Source: Verrucomicrobiota bacterium | GTDB lineage: Bacteria; Verrucomicrobiota; Verrucomicrobiia; CAIQCK01 | Reading direction: 5' to 3' | Assembly (NCBI GenBank): GCA_026397915.1 | Contig: JAPLTX010000021.1 | Span: 1-64,000 of the forward strand | Length of the DNA: 64,000 bases | In this document: one piece after another, positions 35,382 through 46,436 of the stretch | Layout of the letters: each line of letters begins with the position of its first letter | How positions within the stretch are numbered: the stretch's first letter is position 1 | Position numbers and translations under genes: made by a program | The notes under the pieces: model-generated | The model's database searches: none | Told to the model about the DNA's origin: nothing | Seen by the model: only the letters and a program-made list of their open reading frames with translations

Positions 35382-36287
35382 TCAGCGCCGATCTATCCGG
35401 CGATGGCCGGCTTGAATGAACTGCGCGGGCGAGACGCGGTGGACGGACTTGAAGACCCGAGAGAAATGATAGGGGTCAGTGAAACCGAGTTCTTCCGCCA
35501 CCTGCTTGATCAGCTTGCCGGGGCCGAGCAGCAACTCGGCGGCGCGGTTCATTTTCAGACGCACGAGATAACGATAGGGCGTCTGGTGGTCGAAGCGCCG
35601 GAAGAGCCGGCAAAGATAGGCTTGATCCACATGGCACGCGCGCGCCGCCTGTGTCAGCGAGCGCAGGCCGAGGAAGTGTTGTTCGATCTGCCGCTTGCAA
35701 CGCTGGTAAGTGGCCAGCGCACGCGCGTCAACTTCACGCTCCGGCACCGCCAAAGTCGTGATCTTCAGGATCAGCAGGCGGACCAGAGCGGCGCAGATGG
35801 CCGCGCTGCCGGGCGCGTCGCGGCTGCCTTGGCGCTGGAGGTCCTCGAAAATATCGAGAATCTCGCCGGGCGCGGAAAGCTGGACGACGCCGTGCCGCAG
35901 CGGACTGTCGCGCAGCAGCCGCGCCGCCTCGTTGCCGGTGAAGTCCACGAAGTATTTCACCATCGGATCTTTCGGGTCGTTGCGGATGGTGTGCGCCACG
36001 CCGGGCGCGTAGGAGAACACCGAGCCGGCTTGCAGGCGGAACGTCCGGCCCGCTACCTTAACCTCGCCGCGGCCTTGCGAAACGTATTCGATTGAGAGGA
36101 ATGGAAACTCCCGCCGGCTGATGACGTATTCAGGATTGCACCGCTCACGACCGCCGCAGACGACGCTGATGCCCGCTGTCGGCGCGGGACGCAAGTCCAG
36201 ATAGTAGTAGCGCACATCGGAAACCTGCGTGGAAATGAACTTCGGCTGGGCGACCGGTTTGGATTTGCGGTCAATAATATCCATCAT
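35382..36287 (-). CDS. AraC-family transcriptional regulator
   Basis: About 301 residues: an N-terminal cupin-like sensor domain (FPFLSIEYVSQGRGEVKVAG, then YAPGVAHTIRNDP) and a C-terminal double helix-turn-helix with ARACHVDQAYLCRLFRRFDH and AEELGFTDPYHFSRVFKSVH, the AraC hallmark. Such proteins bind a sugar and activate neighbouring catabolic genes. The ATG at 36285-36287 has an AGGG about ten bases upstream; 36284 and 36305 are alternatives. It converges with the GH95-like gene and is divergent from the epimerase gene, so it might control the 29-35 kb exported set or the sugar-nucleotide genes. Confidence 0.9.
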   Translation of the reverse strand: MMDIIDRKSKPVAQPKFISTQVSDVRYYYLDLRPAPTAGISVVCGGRERCNPEYVISRREFPFLSIEYVSQGRGEVKVAGRTFRLQAGSVFSYAPGVAHTIRNDPKDPMVKYFVDFTGNEAARLLRDSPLRHGVVQLSAPGEILDIFEDLQRQGSRDAPGSAAICAALVRLLILKITTLAVPEREVDARALATYQRCKRQIEQHFLGLRSLTQAARACHVDQAYLCRLFRRFDHQTPYRYLVRLKMNRAAELLLGPGKLIKQVAEELGFTDPYHFSRVFKSVHRVSPAQFIQAGHRRIDRR

Positions 36288-36404
36288 AGAGTCAACCCTA
36301 TCCATTTGCAGCCGGCGCAAGCAAGTGTATCGTGCGCGCGATTCCTGAAACGAAGTTGTGGTTTGAAAGCAGCGAGAGTTTTGGGGTAAGAAGGACAAAC
36401 AACT

Positions 36405-37421
36405 ATGAACAAGAACGATCTCATCCTCGTAGGCGGCGCGGGCGGCTTCATCGGCGGCTCGCTGGTGCGGTATTTTCACGACAAGGGTTTCACCCGTATC
36501 CGCGCGGTGGACAAGAAGCCGTTGCCGCTGTGGTATCAACGCACGCCGGGCGTCGAGAGTTGGTGCATGGACCTCAGCGACGAGGCTAACTGCAAAGTTG
36601 CCGTCAAGGACGCGGTGGAGATCTATAACCTCGCTGCCGATATGGGCGGCATGGGCTTCATTGAGCGATTCCGTATTGAGTGTCTCCGCAGCATCCTCAT
36701 CAACACCCATCTCATCGAGGCCGCCAACCGCGCGGGCTGCGAGCGTTACTTCTACGCCAGTTCGGCCTGCGCCTACAACGTGAAGTTGCAGGAAGACCCG
36801 AACTGCCGCGCGCTGAAGGAGTCGGACGCCTACCCCGCCTTCGCCGAGCGCGGCTATGGTTGGGAGAAGCTGCTGTCGGAGATGTTCTGTCAGGAATACT
36901 GGGCCGAGCGGAAGATGAAGACCGCCATCGCCCGCTTCCACAACGTCTATGGACCGTGGGGCACGTGGGACGGCGGCCGCGAGAAAGCGCCCGCCGCCAT
37001 CTGCCGCAAGGTCATCGAGGCCAAGGACACCGGCAAGAAGGATATCGTCATCTGGGGCGACGGCCACCAGACGCGCAGTTTCATGTATATCACCGATTGT
37101 CTCAAGGGCATTGACATGATCATGCACAGCGAGAAGCTCATCGCCACACCGATCAACCTCGGCACCAGCGAGCTGATCTCCATCAACGACCTCGTCAGCC
37201 TTGCTGAGGAGATTGGCGGCGTGAAACTGAAGCGGCAATACGATCTCAACGCCCCGCGTGGCGTCGCCGGCCGCAACAGCGACAACACCTTCATCAAGAA
37301 GATGCTCAACTGGGAGCCGAACATGCCGTTCCGCAAAGGTCTCGCCATCACCTACAAGTGGATCGAACAACAGTATCGCGACCGCAAGGCAGGCAAGGAT
37401 ACTGTCAGGGACGTCATCTAA
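36405..37421 (+). CDS. GDP-mannose 3,5-epimerase-like enzyme
   Basis: A 338-residue short-chain epimerase. The NAD loop is GGAGGFIGGSL. The family-specific segments ADMGGMGFIERFRIE, RFHNVYGPWGTWDGGREKAP, WGDGHQTRSFMYITDC and GRNSDNTFIKKMLNW all match plant GDP-mannose 3,5-epimerase. Its catalytic set Cys122, Tyr151, Lys155 and Lys194 has the same spacing (29, 4 and 39 residues) as Cys145, Tyr174, Lys178 and Lys217 of the Arabidopsis enzyme. The product would be GDP-L-galactose or GDP-L-gulose. The substrate could come from the ManC-like enzyme encoded 3 kb downstream. The likely use is surface polysaccharide. Confidence 0.88.
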   Translation: MNKNDLILVGGAGGFIGGSLVRYFHDKGFTRIRAVDKKPLPLWYQRTPGVESWCMDLSDEANCKVAVKDAVEIYNLAADMGGMGFIERFRIECLRSILINTHLIEAANRAGCERYFYASSACAYNVKLQEDPNCRALKESDAYPAFAERGYGWEKLLSEMFCQEYWAERKMKTAIARFHNVYGPWGTWDGGREKAPAAICRKVIEAKDTGKKDIVIWGDGHQTRSFMYITDCLKGIDMIMHSEKLIATPINLGTSELISINDLVSLAEEIGGVKLKRQYDLNAPRGVAGRNSDNTFIKKMLNWEPNMPFRKGLAITYKWIEQQYRDRKAGKDTVRDVI

Positions 37422-37428
37422 CAAACAG

Positions 37429-37536
37429 CCCCTCACCCCGACCCTCTCCCCGCAATGCAGGGAGAGGGAGAAGTGGCGGTCTTGGCGCAGAAGTTCCCTC
37501 TCCCCATCCGATGGGGAGAGGGCCAGGGTGAGGGGC
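37429..37536. repeat. Multi-stem intergenic palindrome (CCCCTCACCC type)
   Basis: The outer arms (first and last 23 bases) are near-perfect inverted copies, with two mismatches, and each contains CCCTCTCCCC or GGGGAGAGGG. Two inner hairpins lie between, around CCCCGCAATGCAGGG and CCCCATCCGATGGGG. The element fills the 145-bp gap between the epimerase and GHMP-kinase genes. CCCTCACCC..CCCTCTCCC palindromes are widespread intergenic repeats in Gram-negative genomes. Confidence 0.85.
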
Positions 37537-37566
37537 GTTGCGAGTGAACAGACATTGCGAAGTCAA

Positions 37567-38367
37567 ATGAGCAAGAGAATCACCGGCAAGCTGACGGACG
37601 TGATCGGCGAGATTCCGTATCGCATCGCGCTGGCGGGCGGTTGGATTGACCAGCCGTTCATCTCGAAGCTCAACCCAACGCCGCCCGGTTCGATGGTGGT
37701 CATCGGTCTGGAACCGACGTTCCGCTGGATGGAGCGCGCCGGCATTTCCACCGGCACGCGCAACATCGCGCTCAAGCTCTGGAAGGGCCGCCTGCCGCGC
37801 CGCAAGCCGGCGGAGCTTGTCGAGGAACTCTACGCCGAGGAGAACAAAGGCAAGGCCGAGCCGTCGGGCAGCCAGGACATGATCGGCTTGATCTATCCCG
37901 GCGTGAACCGGCTCGACTACGAGTTCACGCACGCCGGCGGCATCTTCCCCGTCCACATCGAATCCAACAACGACCCGAAGATCGCGCGCTGGCTGGAGAA
38001 GGTGATCCACGTCCTGCCAGTCGAGCCGCGGCCCGAAGGCTACAGCCCGCTCGGCGTGAAGCGCCTCGACCGCGAATGGATCCGCCGCCTCGGCCAGTCG
38101 GGCCGGGACTGCTACGCCTCCATCCTCGCGCGCGACATCAAGGCGCTCGGCGCGTCCATGAACGAGTGCATGGCGTGCTGGGAGGCGTTGCTGCCGCACG
38201 TCGTCCGGCACCCGACGCTCAAGGTGGACCTCGTGGCGCTGATGAAGCACTACCAATCGAAATATCCCGGCGCGATGTATTCCGGCTGCGGCGGCGGTTA
38301 TCTCCTCGTGCTGTCCGAGGAGCCGGTCCCCGGCGCGTTCCGCATCAACGTCCGCATCGCGAAGTGA
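37567..38367 (+). CDS. GHMP-family sugar kinase, atypical
   Basis: A 266-residue protein with the GHMP motif 1 form YRIALAGGWIDQPF near residue 20, SGSQDMIGLIYPGVNRLDYE (equivalent to the GGKQDQ...GGFN region of heptose and fucose kinases) and a C-terminal MYSGCGGGYLLVL (motif 3). The usual Gly-Leu-Gly-Ser-Ser-Ala motif 2 is not seen; GISTGTRN may replace it, so ATP binding would be unusual. GHMP kinases of this kind make sugar-1-phosphates. The stop is four bases before the nucleotidyltransferase start, suggesting that kinase and transferase act in sequence. The ATG at 37567 is used because upstream codons fall within the palindromic repeat. Confidence 0.7.
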   Translation: MSKRITGKLTDVIGEIPYRIALAGGWIDQPFISKLNPTPPGSMVVIGLEPTFRWMERAGISTGTRNIALKLWKGRLPRRKPAELVEELYAEENKGKAEPSGSQDMIGLIYPGVNRLDYEFTHAGGIFPVHIESNNDPKIARWLEKVIHVLPVEPRPEGYSPLGVKRLDREWIRRLGQSGRDCYASILARDIKALGASMNECMACWEALLPHVVRHPTLKVDLVALMKHYQSKYPGAMYSGCGGGYLLVLSEEPVPGAFRINVRIAK

Positions 38368-38371
38368 CACG

Positions 38372-39292
38372 ATGATGAAACGCATCGCCGTCTCCGCCAG
38401 TTTCGACGACCTGCGCTCGCCACAGGTCCGCTTCTTGGAAGAAGCCGCCAGGCTCGGCGATGTCTCCGTGCTGCTCTGGTCCGACGAAATGGTCCGGAGC
38501 GTCACCGGAAAAGCACCGAAGTTCCCGCAAGCCGAGCGGCTCTACCTGCTCGAAGCCATCCGCTACGTCCGCGAGGTCAGGATCGTCAACGGCGCACTCA
38601 ATCCCGACGTGTCGCCAAGCGACCAGTTCAAGGTGGGGCGAGACTCCGTCGAGCCTGGTTCGGTTGCTTCCATCCACATCCAAGGCGGCTCGACGGAGTC
38701 TCGCCCCACCTTGCCACTCAGCGACGCGCGGCCCGACATCTGGGCCGTGGACGAGCCGCACGACACGCCCGCCAAGCGCGCATTCTGCGAAACACACGGC
38801 CTCGGCTATCACGTCGTCTCCAGCAAAAGCTTCGCCGGTTTCCCGAAGGCCGACCTCGCCATCGCGCCGGCGGCGCCGGGCCGCAAGAAAGTGGTCGTCA
38901 CCGGCTGCTACGATTGGTTCCACTCGGGCCACGTCCGCTTTTTCGAGGAAGTCTCCGAGCACGGCGACCTCTACGTCATCGCCGGCAACGACGCGAACGT
39001 GGAGCATCTCAAGGGCGCGGGCCATCCGCTGTTCCGGGAGGACGAGCGCCGCTACCTATGCGCCTCCATCCGCTACGTCCACCAGGCGCTCATCACGACC
39101 GGTTGGGGCTGGCTCGACGCCGAGCCGGAGATGCGGCGCATCCAGCCCGACATCTACGCCGTCAACGAAGACGGCGACAAACCCGAGAAGCGCGTCTTCT
39201 GCGCCGAACACGGCATCCAATACCTCGTCCTCAAGCGCATTCCCAAGGAAGGCCTCACGCGCCGGAGCAGCACGAACTTGCGCGGATTCTGA
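38372..39292 (+). CDS. Dual-domain cytidylyltransferase-like protein with palindrome inserted in frame
   Basis: A 306-residue protein with two nucleotidyltransferase-fold halves. The second half has a complete G-x-(Y/F)-D-x2-H-x-G-H nucleotide-binding signature: VVVTGCYDWFHSGHVRFFEE. It continues with IAGNDANVEHLKG and FREDERRYLCASIRYV. The first half has the same plan (SFDDLRSPQVRFLEEAARLG, then AERLYLLEAIRYV) but lacks the HxGH histidines, so it should be inactive. Residues 87-114 are encoded by a palindromic repeat (38630-38712). It directly follows the GHMP kinase, and the pair would turn a sugar into an NDP-sugar, though the nucleotide and sugar are unknown. Confidence 0.75.
   Translation: MMKRIAVSASFDDLRSPQVRFLEEAARLGDVSVLLWSDEMVRSVTGKAPKFPQAERLYLLEAIRYVREVRIVNGALNPDVSPSDQFKVGRDSVEPGSVASIHIQGGSTESRPTLPLSDARPDIWAVDEPHDTPAKRAFCETHGLGYHVVSSKSFAGFPKADLAIAPAAPGRKKVVVTGCYDWFHSGHVRFFEEVSEHGDLYVIAGNDANVEHLKGAGHPLFREDERRYLCASIRYVHQALITTGWGWLDAEPEMRRIQPDIYAVNEDGDKPEKRVFCAEHGIQYLVLKRIPKEGLTRRSSTNLRGF
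38630..38712. repeat. 26-bp perfect inverted repeat inside the nucleotidyltransferase gene
   Basis: The 26 bases at 38630-38655 are the exact reverse complement of 38687-38712, separated by 31 bases. The arms contain GACTCCGTCG, also part of the element at 54139 and 55554. The whole 83 bp is read through in frame in the first, degenerate domain. A solo arm lies at 7206-7231. Confidence 0.9.
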
Positions 39293-39479
39293 GCCGCCGC
39301 CGCGCGGGAAAAAGCTTGCCGCCATGTAGGCGTGTTCCTAGTCTTCGCCGTCATCCATTGGAGTGATGATGTTAGAAATCGGCGAGGAGAGACAGGGATG
39401 TGCGTTTCAATTCCCAACATACGCAGCCGCCGCACCGCCCTTCCACAGGGGACGTTAAGCGTTCCGAGAGGATGTCACC

Positions 39480-40328
39480 ATGACTGACCACCAAATACAG
39501 AAGCCGAATTTATTCATCAGTCACGCAAGTTCTGATGGGGAGTTTGCCAATGTGCTAAAGGCTGAGATTGAAAAGGTCTTTGCGGATGGTATCAAGGTCT
39601 TTTCTTCCAGCTCGCCCGGTGCAATCGGTGCCTCTAACGATTGGCTTCAGACCATCGAGAATCGTCTTGGCGTTGCTCAAGCCGTAATTGCGATTGTCAC
39701 GCCTCTCTCCATCGAACGGCCGTGGCTGTGGTTTGAAGTCGGTGCCTCGTGGTTACGCGCGCGAAGTAATCAGTTGTCCATTTATCCTCTCTGTGCATCC
39801 GAAATCAATTTTTCGGAATTGCCATCCCCTCTGGACCGTTTGCAGGCACTCTCAATGGGGAAGTCCACTGACCTCAAACTGCTCTTCGAGGGACTCATTC
39901 GACAGTTTGGCTTCGGGAAAATTTCCTCTTTCAAGGCATCCAACATAATCAAGCGCCTCCCGAAATACGCCTCTGTGAAGATAGCCGATGTGGATCTGAA
40001 TGATCGGCATCTTTATTCGGGCAAGTATGCTGGATACACAGACGAAGAACTAGTGGAAGTGCTAAACACAGAGTTTCTCGGCGAGGAAATACATGGATTT
40101 GTCAACTATCCTAGTTTGCATACAAGCCGTGAATCTTCTCTCTACCGCGGCAAGCTGGTTCACTTCCGGCAGATAGACAAGAGTCTCGACCTGCCACCAG
40201 GCACATGCCGAAGGTTACTTATTCCAGCCGCCGAACCATTCGGCCTCGAACCAGAACTTTTGCGAGATAACATCGTGAGATTCCAATCGACAAAGTGGTT
40301 CAGAGACAAATACATGAAGGACGAGTAA
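39480..40328 (+). CDS. TIR-domain protein, AT-rich orphan
   Basis: A 282-residue protein with an N-terminal TIR-like domain (residues about 9-110): LFISHASSDGEFANVL, then VFSSSSPGAIGASNDW, AQAVIAIVTPLSIERPW and WFEVGASW. The glutamate in WFEVGASW (Glu86) is in the position of the catalytic Glu of NAD-cleaving TIR enzymes. The C-terminal half is unrecognised. Composition is clearly poorer in G+C than the flanking sugar-nucleotide genes, and the gene interrupts them. GAGAGGA lies before the ATG. Bacterial TIR proteins are often phage-defence effectors (for example with Thoeris, CBASS or short Argonautes), but no such partner is adjacent. Confidence 0.75.
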   Translation: MTDHQIQKPNLFISHASSDGEFANVLKAEIEKVFADGIKVFSSSSPGAIGASNDWLQTIENRLGVAQAVIAIVTPLSIERPWLWFEVGASWLRARSNQLSIYPLCASEINFSELPSPLDRLQALSMGKSTDLKLLFEGLIRQFGFGKISSFKASNIIKRLPKYASVKIADVDLNDRHLYSGKYAGYTDEELVEVLNTEFLGEEIHGFVNYPSLHTSRESSLYRGKLVHFRQIDKSLDLPPGTCRRLLIPAAEPFGLEPELLRDNIVRFQSTKWFRDKYMKDE

Positions 40329-40462
40329 CGAAACAGGCATAGCATTGGACGGAATGGATCGAAGCTCCGATGCAATGTCGAGTTGAGCGATCCCGTCTCT
40401 TGCCCTCGATCCAGATCGGAAGAAACATTTGCGGCGATTTACTCCGCTCGCGATTCATAATT

Positions 40463-40525
40463 CGTGACTGGAGCTTTGGGATTCGTTATACGATTGCTCC
40501 GGCGAATCACGAATCACCAGTCACG
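40463..40525. repeat. Inverted repeat in the manC leader
   Basis: CGTGACTGG (40463-40471) is inverted as CCAGTCACG (40517-40525), and the region between contains ATTCGT/ACGAAT-type words. It lies in the 209-bp gap between the TIR gene and manC. It may be a low-complexity repeat or a regulatory hairpin; the gap holds no gene that I can support. Confidence 0.4.
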
Positions 40526-40537
40526 GACAACCAAACC

Positions 40538-41683
40538 ATGCGACACGCAATGATCATGGCGGGCGGATCGGGCACGCGGCTCTGGCCAATGAGCCGCGAG
40601 GCGCTGCCCAAACAACTCATCCCTTTCATCGGCGGCAAGAGCCTCCTGCAAATCGCCGCCGAGCGCCTCGACGGCCTCGTGCCGCCGGCGCAGCGGTTCG
40701 TCTGCGCCGCCAACAAACACCGCGCCGTCATCCAGCAGTCGCTGCCCGCGTTCGGAGGCGACCGCTTCTTCGGCGAGCCGTGCGGCCGTGACACGCTCAA
40801 CGCCGTCGGCTTCAGCGCCGCCGTCATTGCCCGGCGCGACCCGGACGCGGTCATCGCCGTCTTCACCGCCGACCACATCATCGAACCGGTGGACGAGTTC
40901 CAGCGCATCGTCGCCAGCGGTTACGAGATCGCCGAGAAGTTTCCGAACGCTCTCGTCACCTTCGGCATCGCGCCGACCGGCCCGGCCACCGGCTACGGTT
41001 ATCTCCAACTCGGCGCGGCGCTTGTGGGCCCGGTCCCCAACCGGGCGCAGCAGGCGGCCAGCGCCGCGTCGGGGACGCGGCCTACAGCACGCATCGTCGA
41101 GCAGTTCAAGGAAAAGCCGGACGCCGCCACGGCGCAAGGCTACTTCGCCGCCGGCCCGGCGCGTTATCTCTGGAACAGCGGTATGTTCATCTGGCGCGCC
41201 GATACGCTGCTGGACTGCATCCGACGCTACTCGCCGGAGAACCACGCCAGCCTCATGCGCATCGCCGGCGCGTGGGACACGCCGCAGCGCGACGCCGTGG
41301 TGGCGGAGGTTTATCCGATGCTCAAGAAGATCAGCGTGGACTTCGCGGTGATGGAACCAGCCTCGCGCGACCCGAAGGTGCGCGTGGCGGCGGTGCCGAT
41401 GCCGCTGAAGTGGCTCGATGTCGGCTCGTGGCCGTTCTTCGCACAGACCTGCACGCACGACGCCGATGGCAACGCCATCGCCGCGCGCAATCTGCTCCGT
41501 CGGACCAAGAACACACTCGTCGCTTCCAACGACCCGAAGCATCTCATCGCCACCATCGGCTGCGAGGACCTCATCATCATCCACACCCCTGATGCCACGC
41601 TCGTCTGCCGTGCCGACCAAGCCGAGGCGATCAAGGAGATGCAAAAACTCGTCGGCGAGCGGTTCGGCAGTGAGTATTTGTGA
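40538..41683 (+). CDS. manC: Mannose-1-phosphate guanylyltransferase
   Basis: A 381-residue nucleotidyltransferase: MAGGSGTRLWPMSREALPKQ at residues 7-26 (pyrophosphorylase loop), FFGEPCGRDT, FTADHIIEP and YLWNSGMFIWRADTLL near residue 210, all typical of mannose-1-phosphate guanylyltransferases, which make GDP-mannose. It lacks the C-terminal isomerase domain of longer ManC/AlgA enzymes. Residues about 163-183, between the GYGYLQLG and IVEQFKEKPD segments, are encoded by a palindromic element (41024-41085) and have no counterpart in the family. The ATG at 40538 is directly before the conserved start. GDP-mannose would feed the epimerase at 36405. Confidence 0.92.
   Translation: MRHAMIMAGGSGTRLWPMSREALPKQLIPFIGGKSLLQIAAERLDGLVPPAQRFVCAANKHRAVIQQSLPAFGGDRFFGEPCGRDTLNAVGFSAAVIARRDPDAVIAVFTADHIIEPVDEFQRIVASGYEIAEKFPNALVTFGIAPTGPATGYGYLQLGAALVGPVPNRAQQAASAASGTRPTARIVEQFKEKPDAATAQGYFAAGPARYLWNSGMFIWRADTLLDCIRRYSPENHASLMRIAGAWDTPQRDAVVAEVYPMLKKISVDFAVMEPASRDPKVRVAAVPMPLKWLDVGSWPFFAQTCTHDADGNAIAARNLLRRTKNTLVASNDPKHLIATIGCEDLIIIHTPDATLVCRADQAEAIKEMQKLVGERFGSEYL
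41024..41085 (+). repeat. Paired-hairpin palindromic element inside manC
   Basis: Runs from GTGGGCCCGG to GCGGCCTAC. It contains CCCGGT/ACCGGG and GCCGCGTC-GGG-GACGCGGC hairpins and is the inverse of the uvrA element at 11924-11987, with some divergence. It is read in frame as an Ala/Gly/Pro-rich insertion. Confidence 0.85.
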
Positions 41684-41724
41684 GGCGACGGACACTGCGA
41701 CCCTGGGACACGTTGGGTTTTTGA

Positions 41725-45051
<3,327 letters not shown>

Positions 45052-45099
45052 GCGGTGACGAGTCGTTCAGCGCGCTGTCGCGACTGTTTTGGATGGAAT

Positions 45100-46248
45100 T
45101 TACTGGCTCGGACGTCCGAGTTGACCGAGGCAAATCGCAACGGCGCGTTGGATGACGCGGTTGTTGGAAAGATCGGCGGCGTCGCGCCGGCCCGGCAGGA
45201 CGCGCTGCCAGACAGCGGTATCCTCGCTTGACGTTGCCACCACCTCGATGTCGGGAGCCAGTCCACGCTGGCCGGCAGTTTCCTTGCCATCCAAGGGAAT
45301 AATGTCGCCGTGCAGCGTCAGCGACACCTTGCCATCGGGTGCGGCGACAAGGCGGACAACTTCGTTGTGCCCGCAGGTCTTGGCTCCGACGAGGACCGCG
45401 TGCCGGTGCCAACGCAAAGCGCCGGCGAGCGCCTCCGCCGCGCCGCCGGTATTGAGATTGACGAGCACACACAACGGTCCGCCCAAGCGCGGTCCGTAAC
45501 GGCTGGCAAAAAACTGCTGCTGCGCTTCCGCCTGCGCCGGTCGCAAAACAAGGACCGATTGCGCCGGTTCCAAAAACTGGCTTGCCACGTCGCGCACAGC
45601 CCGCAGCAACCCGCCACGATTGTGCCGCAAGTCGAGCACCCAGCCGCGCGCGCCGGCGCGTTCGAGCGGTGCAAGCGCGGCGCGCAGGTCGCTGCCCGTG
45701 TAACGGTTGAACGAGGCCAGTCGCACATAGGCGACCTTGCCGGCGAGCAGTTGCGCGTCGCGGACGGATTCCACTTTGACAAGGCCGCGTTGCAACCGGC
45801 ACTCGCGAGTCTTGCCCGTGGCGGGACGAACAACCGTCAGCTTCAGCGCTGAACCGGGTTCGCCGCGCAGGCGACGAACAACATCGTTCACGTTCAAGCC
45901 AGCGGTGGTTTCGTCGTTAATCTGGACGATCTGGTCGCCTTTGCAGACGCCCGCTTTTTCGGCGGGGCCGTCTTTCATCATTTCATCAACGGTAACTGCA
46001 TCGTTGTTGAAACCAATCTGGATGCCGATGCCGCCGAACCGTCCAACCCAGCGCGTTGGGTCCACTGATTCCGCGCTGAGATCCGTTCCCAGTTCGCAAA
46101 CCAGATCGTCCGGCGGCTCCTCAGTGTCCGGCCCGATGCTGGTCCGCGCTGGCGCGCCGAGCAGAGTGATGCCGGTCAGAACAAGGGCGGCAAGGATGAC
46201 TGTTGCGTGCCTCACACCCGCCGGAAAGATTGGGCTTTCATGTAACAT
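45100..46248 (-). CDS. S41/CtpA-family protein lacking the catalytic Ser-Lys pair
   Basis: A 382-residue exported protein with a signal segment (TVILAALVLTGITLLGAPA), a PDZ domain (IGIQIGFNNDAVTVDEMMKD, GVCKGDQIVQINDE) and a C-terminal-processing-protease domain (KVAYVRLASFNRYTGSDL, WVLDLRHNRGGLL). In the active site the family SASASE is TGGAAE here, so the nucleophile serine is glycine. The family TFGKG is TCGHN, so the general-base lysine is histidine. By this alignment it should be proteolytically inactive and might be a peptide-binding scaffold. It faces lacZ convergently and is divergent from the SDR gene. Confidence 0.85.
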   Translation of the reverse strand: MLHESPIFPAGVRHATVILAALVLTGITLLGAPARTSIGPDTEEPPDDLVCELGTDLSAESVDPTRWVGRFGGIGIQIGFNNDAVTVDEMMKDGPAEKAGVCKGDQIVQINDETTAGLNVNDVVRRLRGEPGSALKLTVVRPATGKTRECRLQRGLVKVESVRDAQLLAGKVAYVRLASFNRYTGSDLRAALAPLERAGARGWVLDLRHNRGGLLRAVRDVASQFLEPAQSVLVLRPAQAEAQQQFFASRYGPRLGGPLCVLVNLNTGGAAEALAGALRWHRHAVLVGAKTCGHNEVVRLVAAPDGKVSLTLHGDIIPLDGKETAGQRGLAPDIEVVATSSEDTAVWQRVLPGRRDAADLSNNRVIQRAVAICLGQLGRPSQ

Positions 46249-46436
46249 CTTTGCTTCTCTCGGCGGCGCACCCGTCGCAGCGCGCCGCCAACGACCCGCT
46301 CACTGTCCAAAACTAGCACAAGAGTTACAAGAGCGAAGTGCCGGCATCGTTCTTGGGATCACAACACGCCTTGACACCGGCGGGCGGATGGCTCAGAAAC
46401 GCGGTGACCGGCAAGGAACCTAGCGGAACAACGAAC

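Noticed and set aside
36288..37436. N-terminal extension of the AraC regulator to 684 residues
   Set aside because: The extension is antisense to the epimerase gene and has no family similarity; the cupin domain begins just after 36287.
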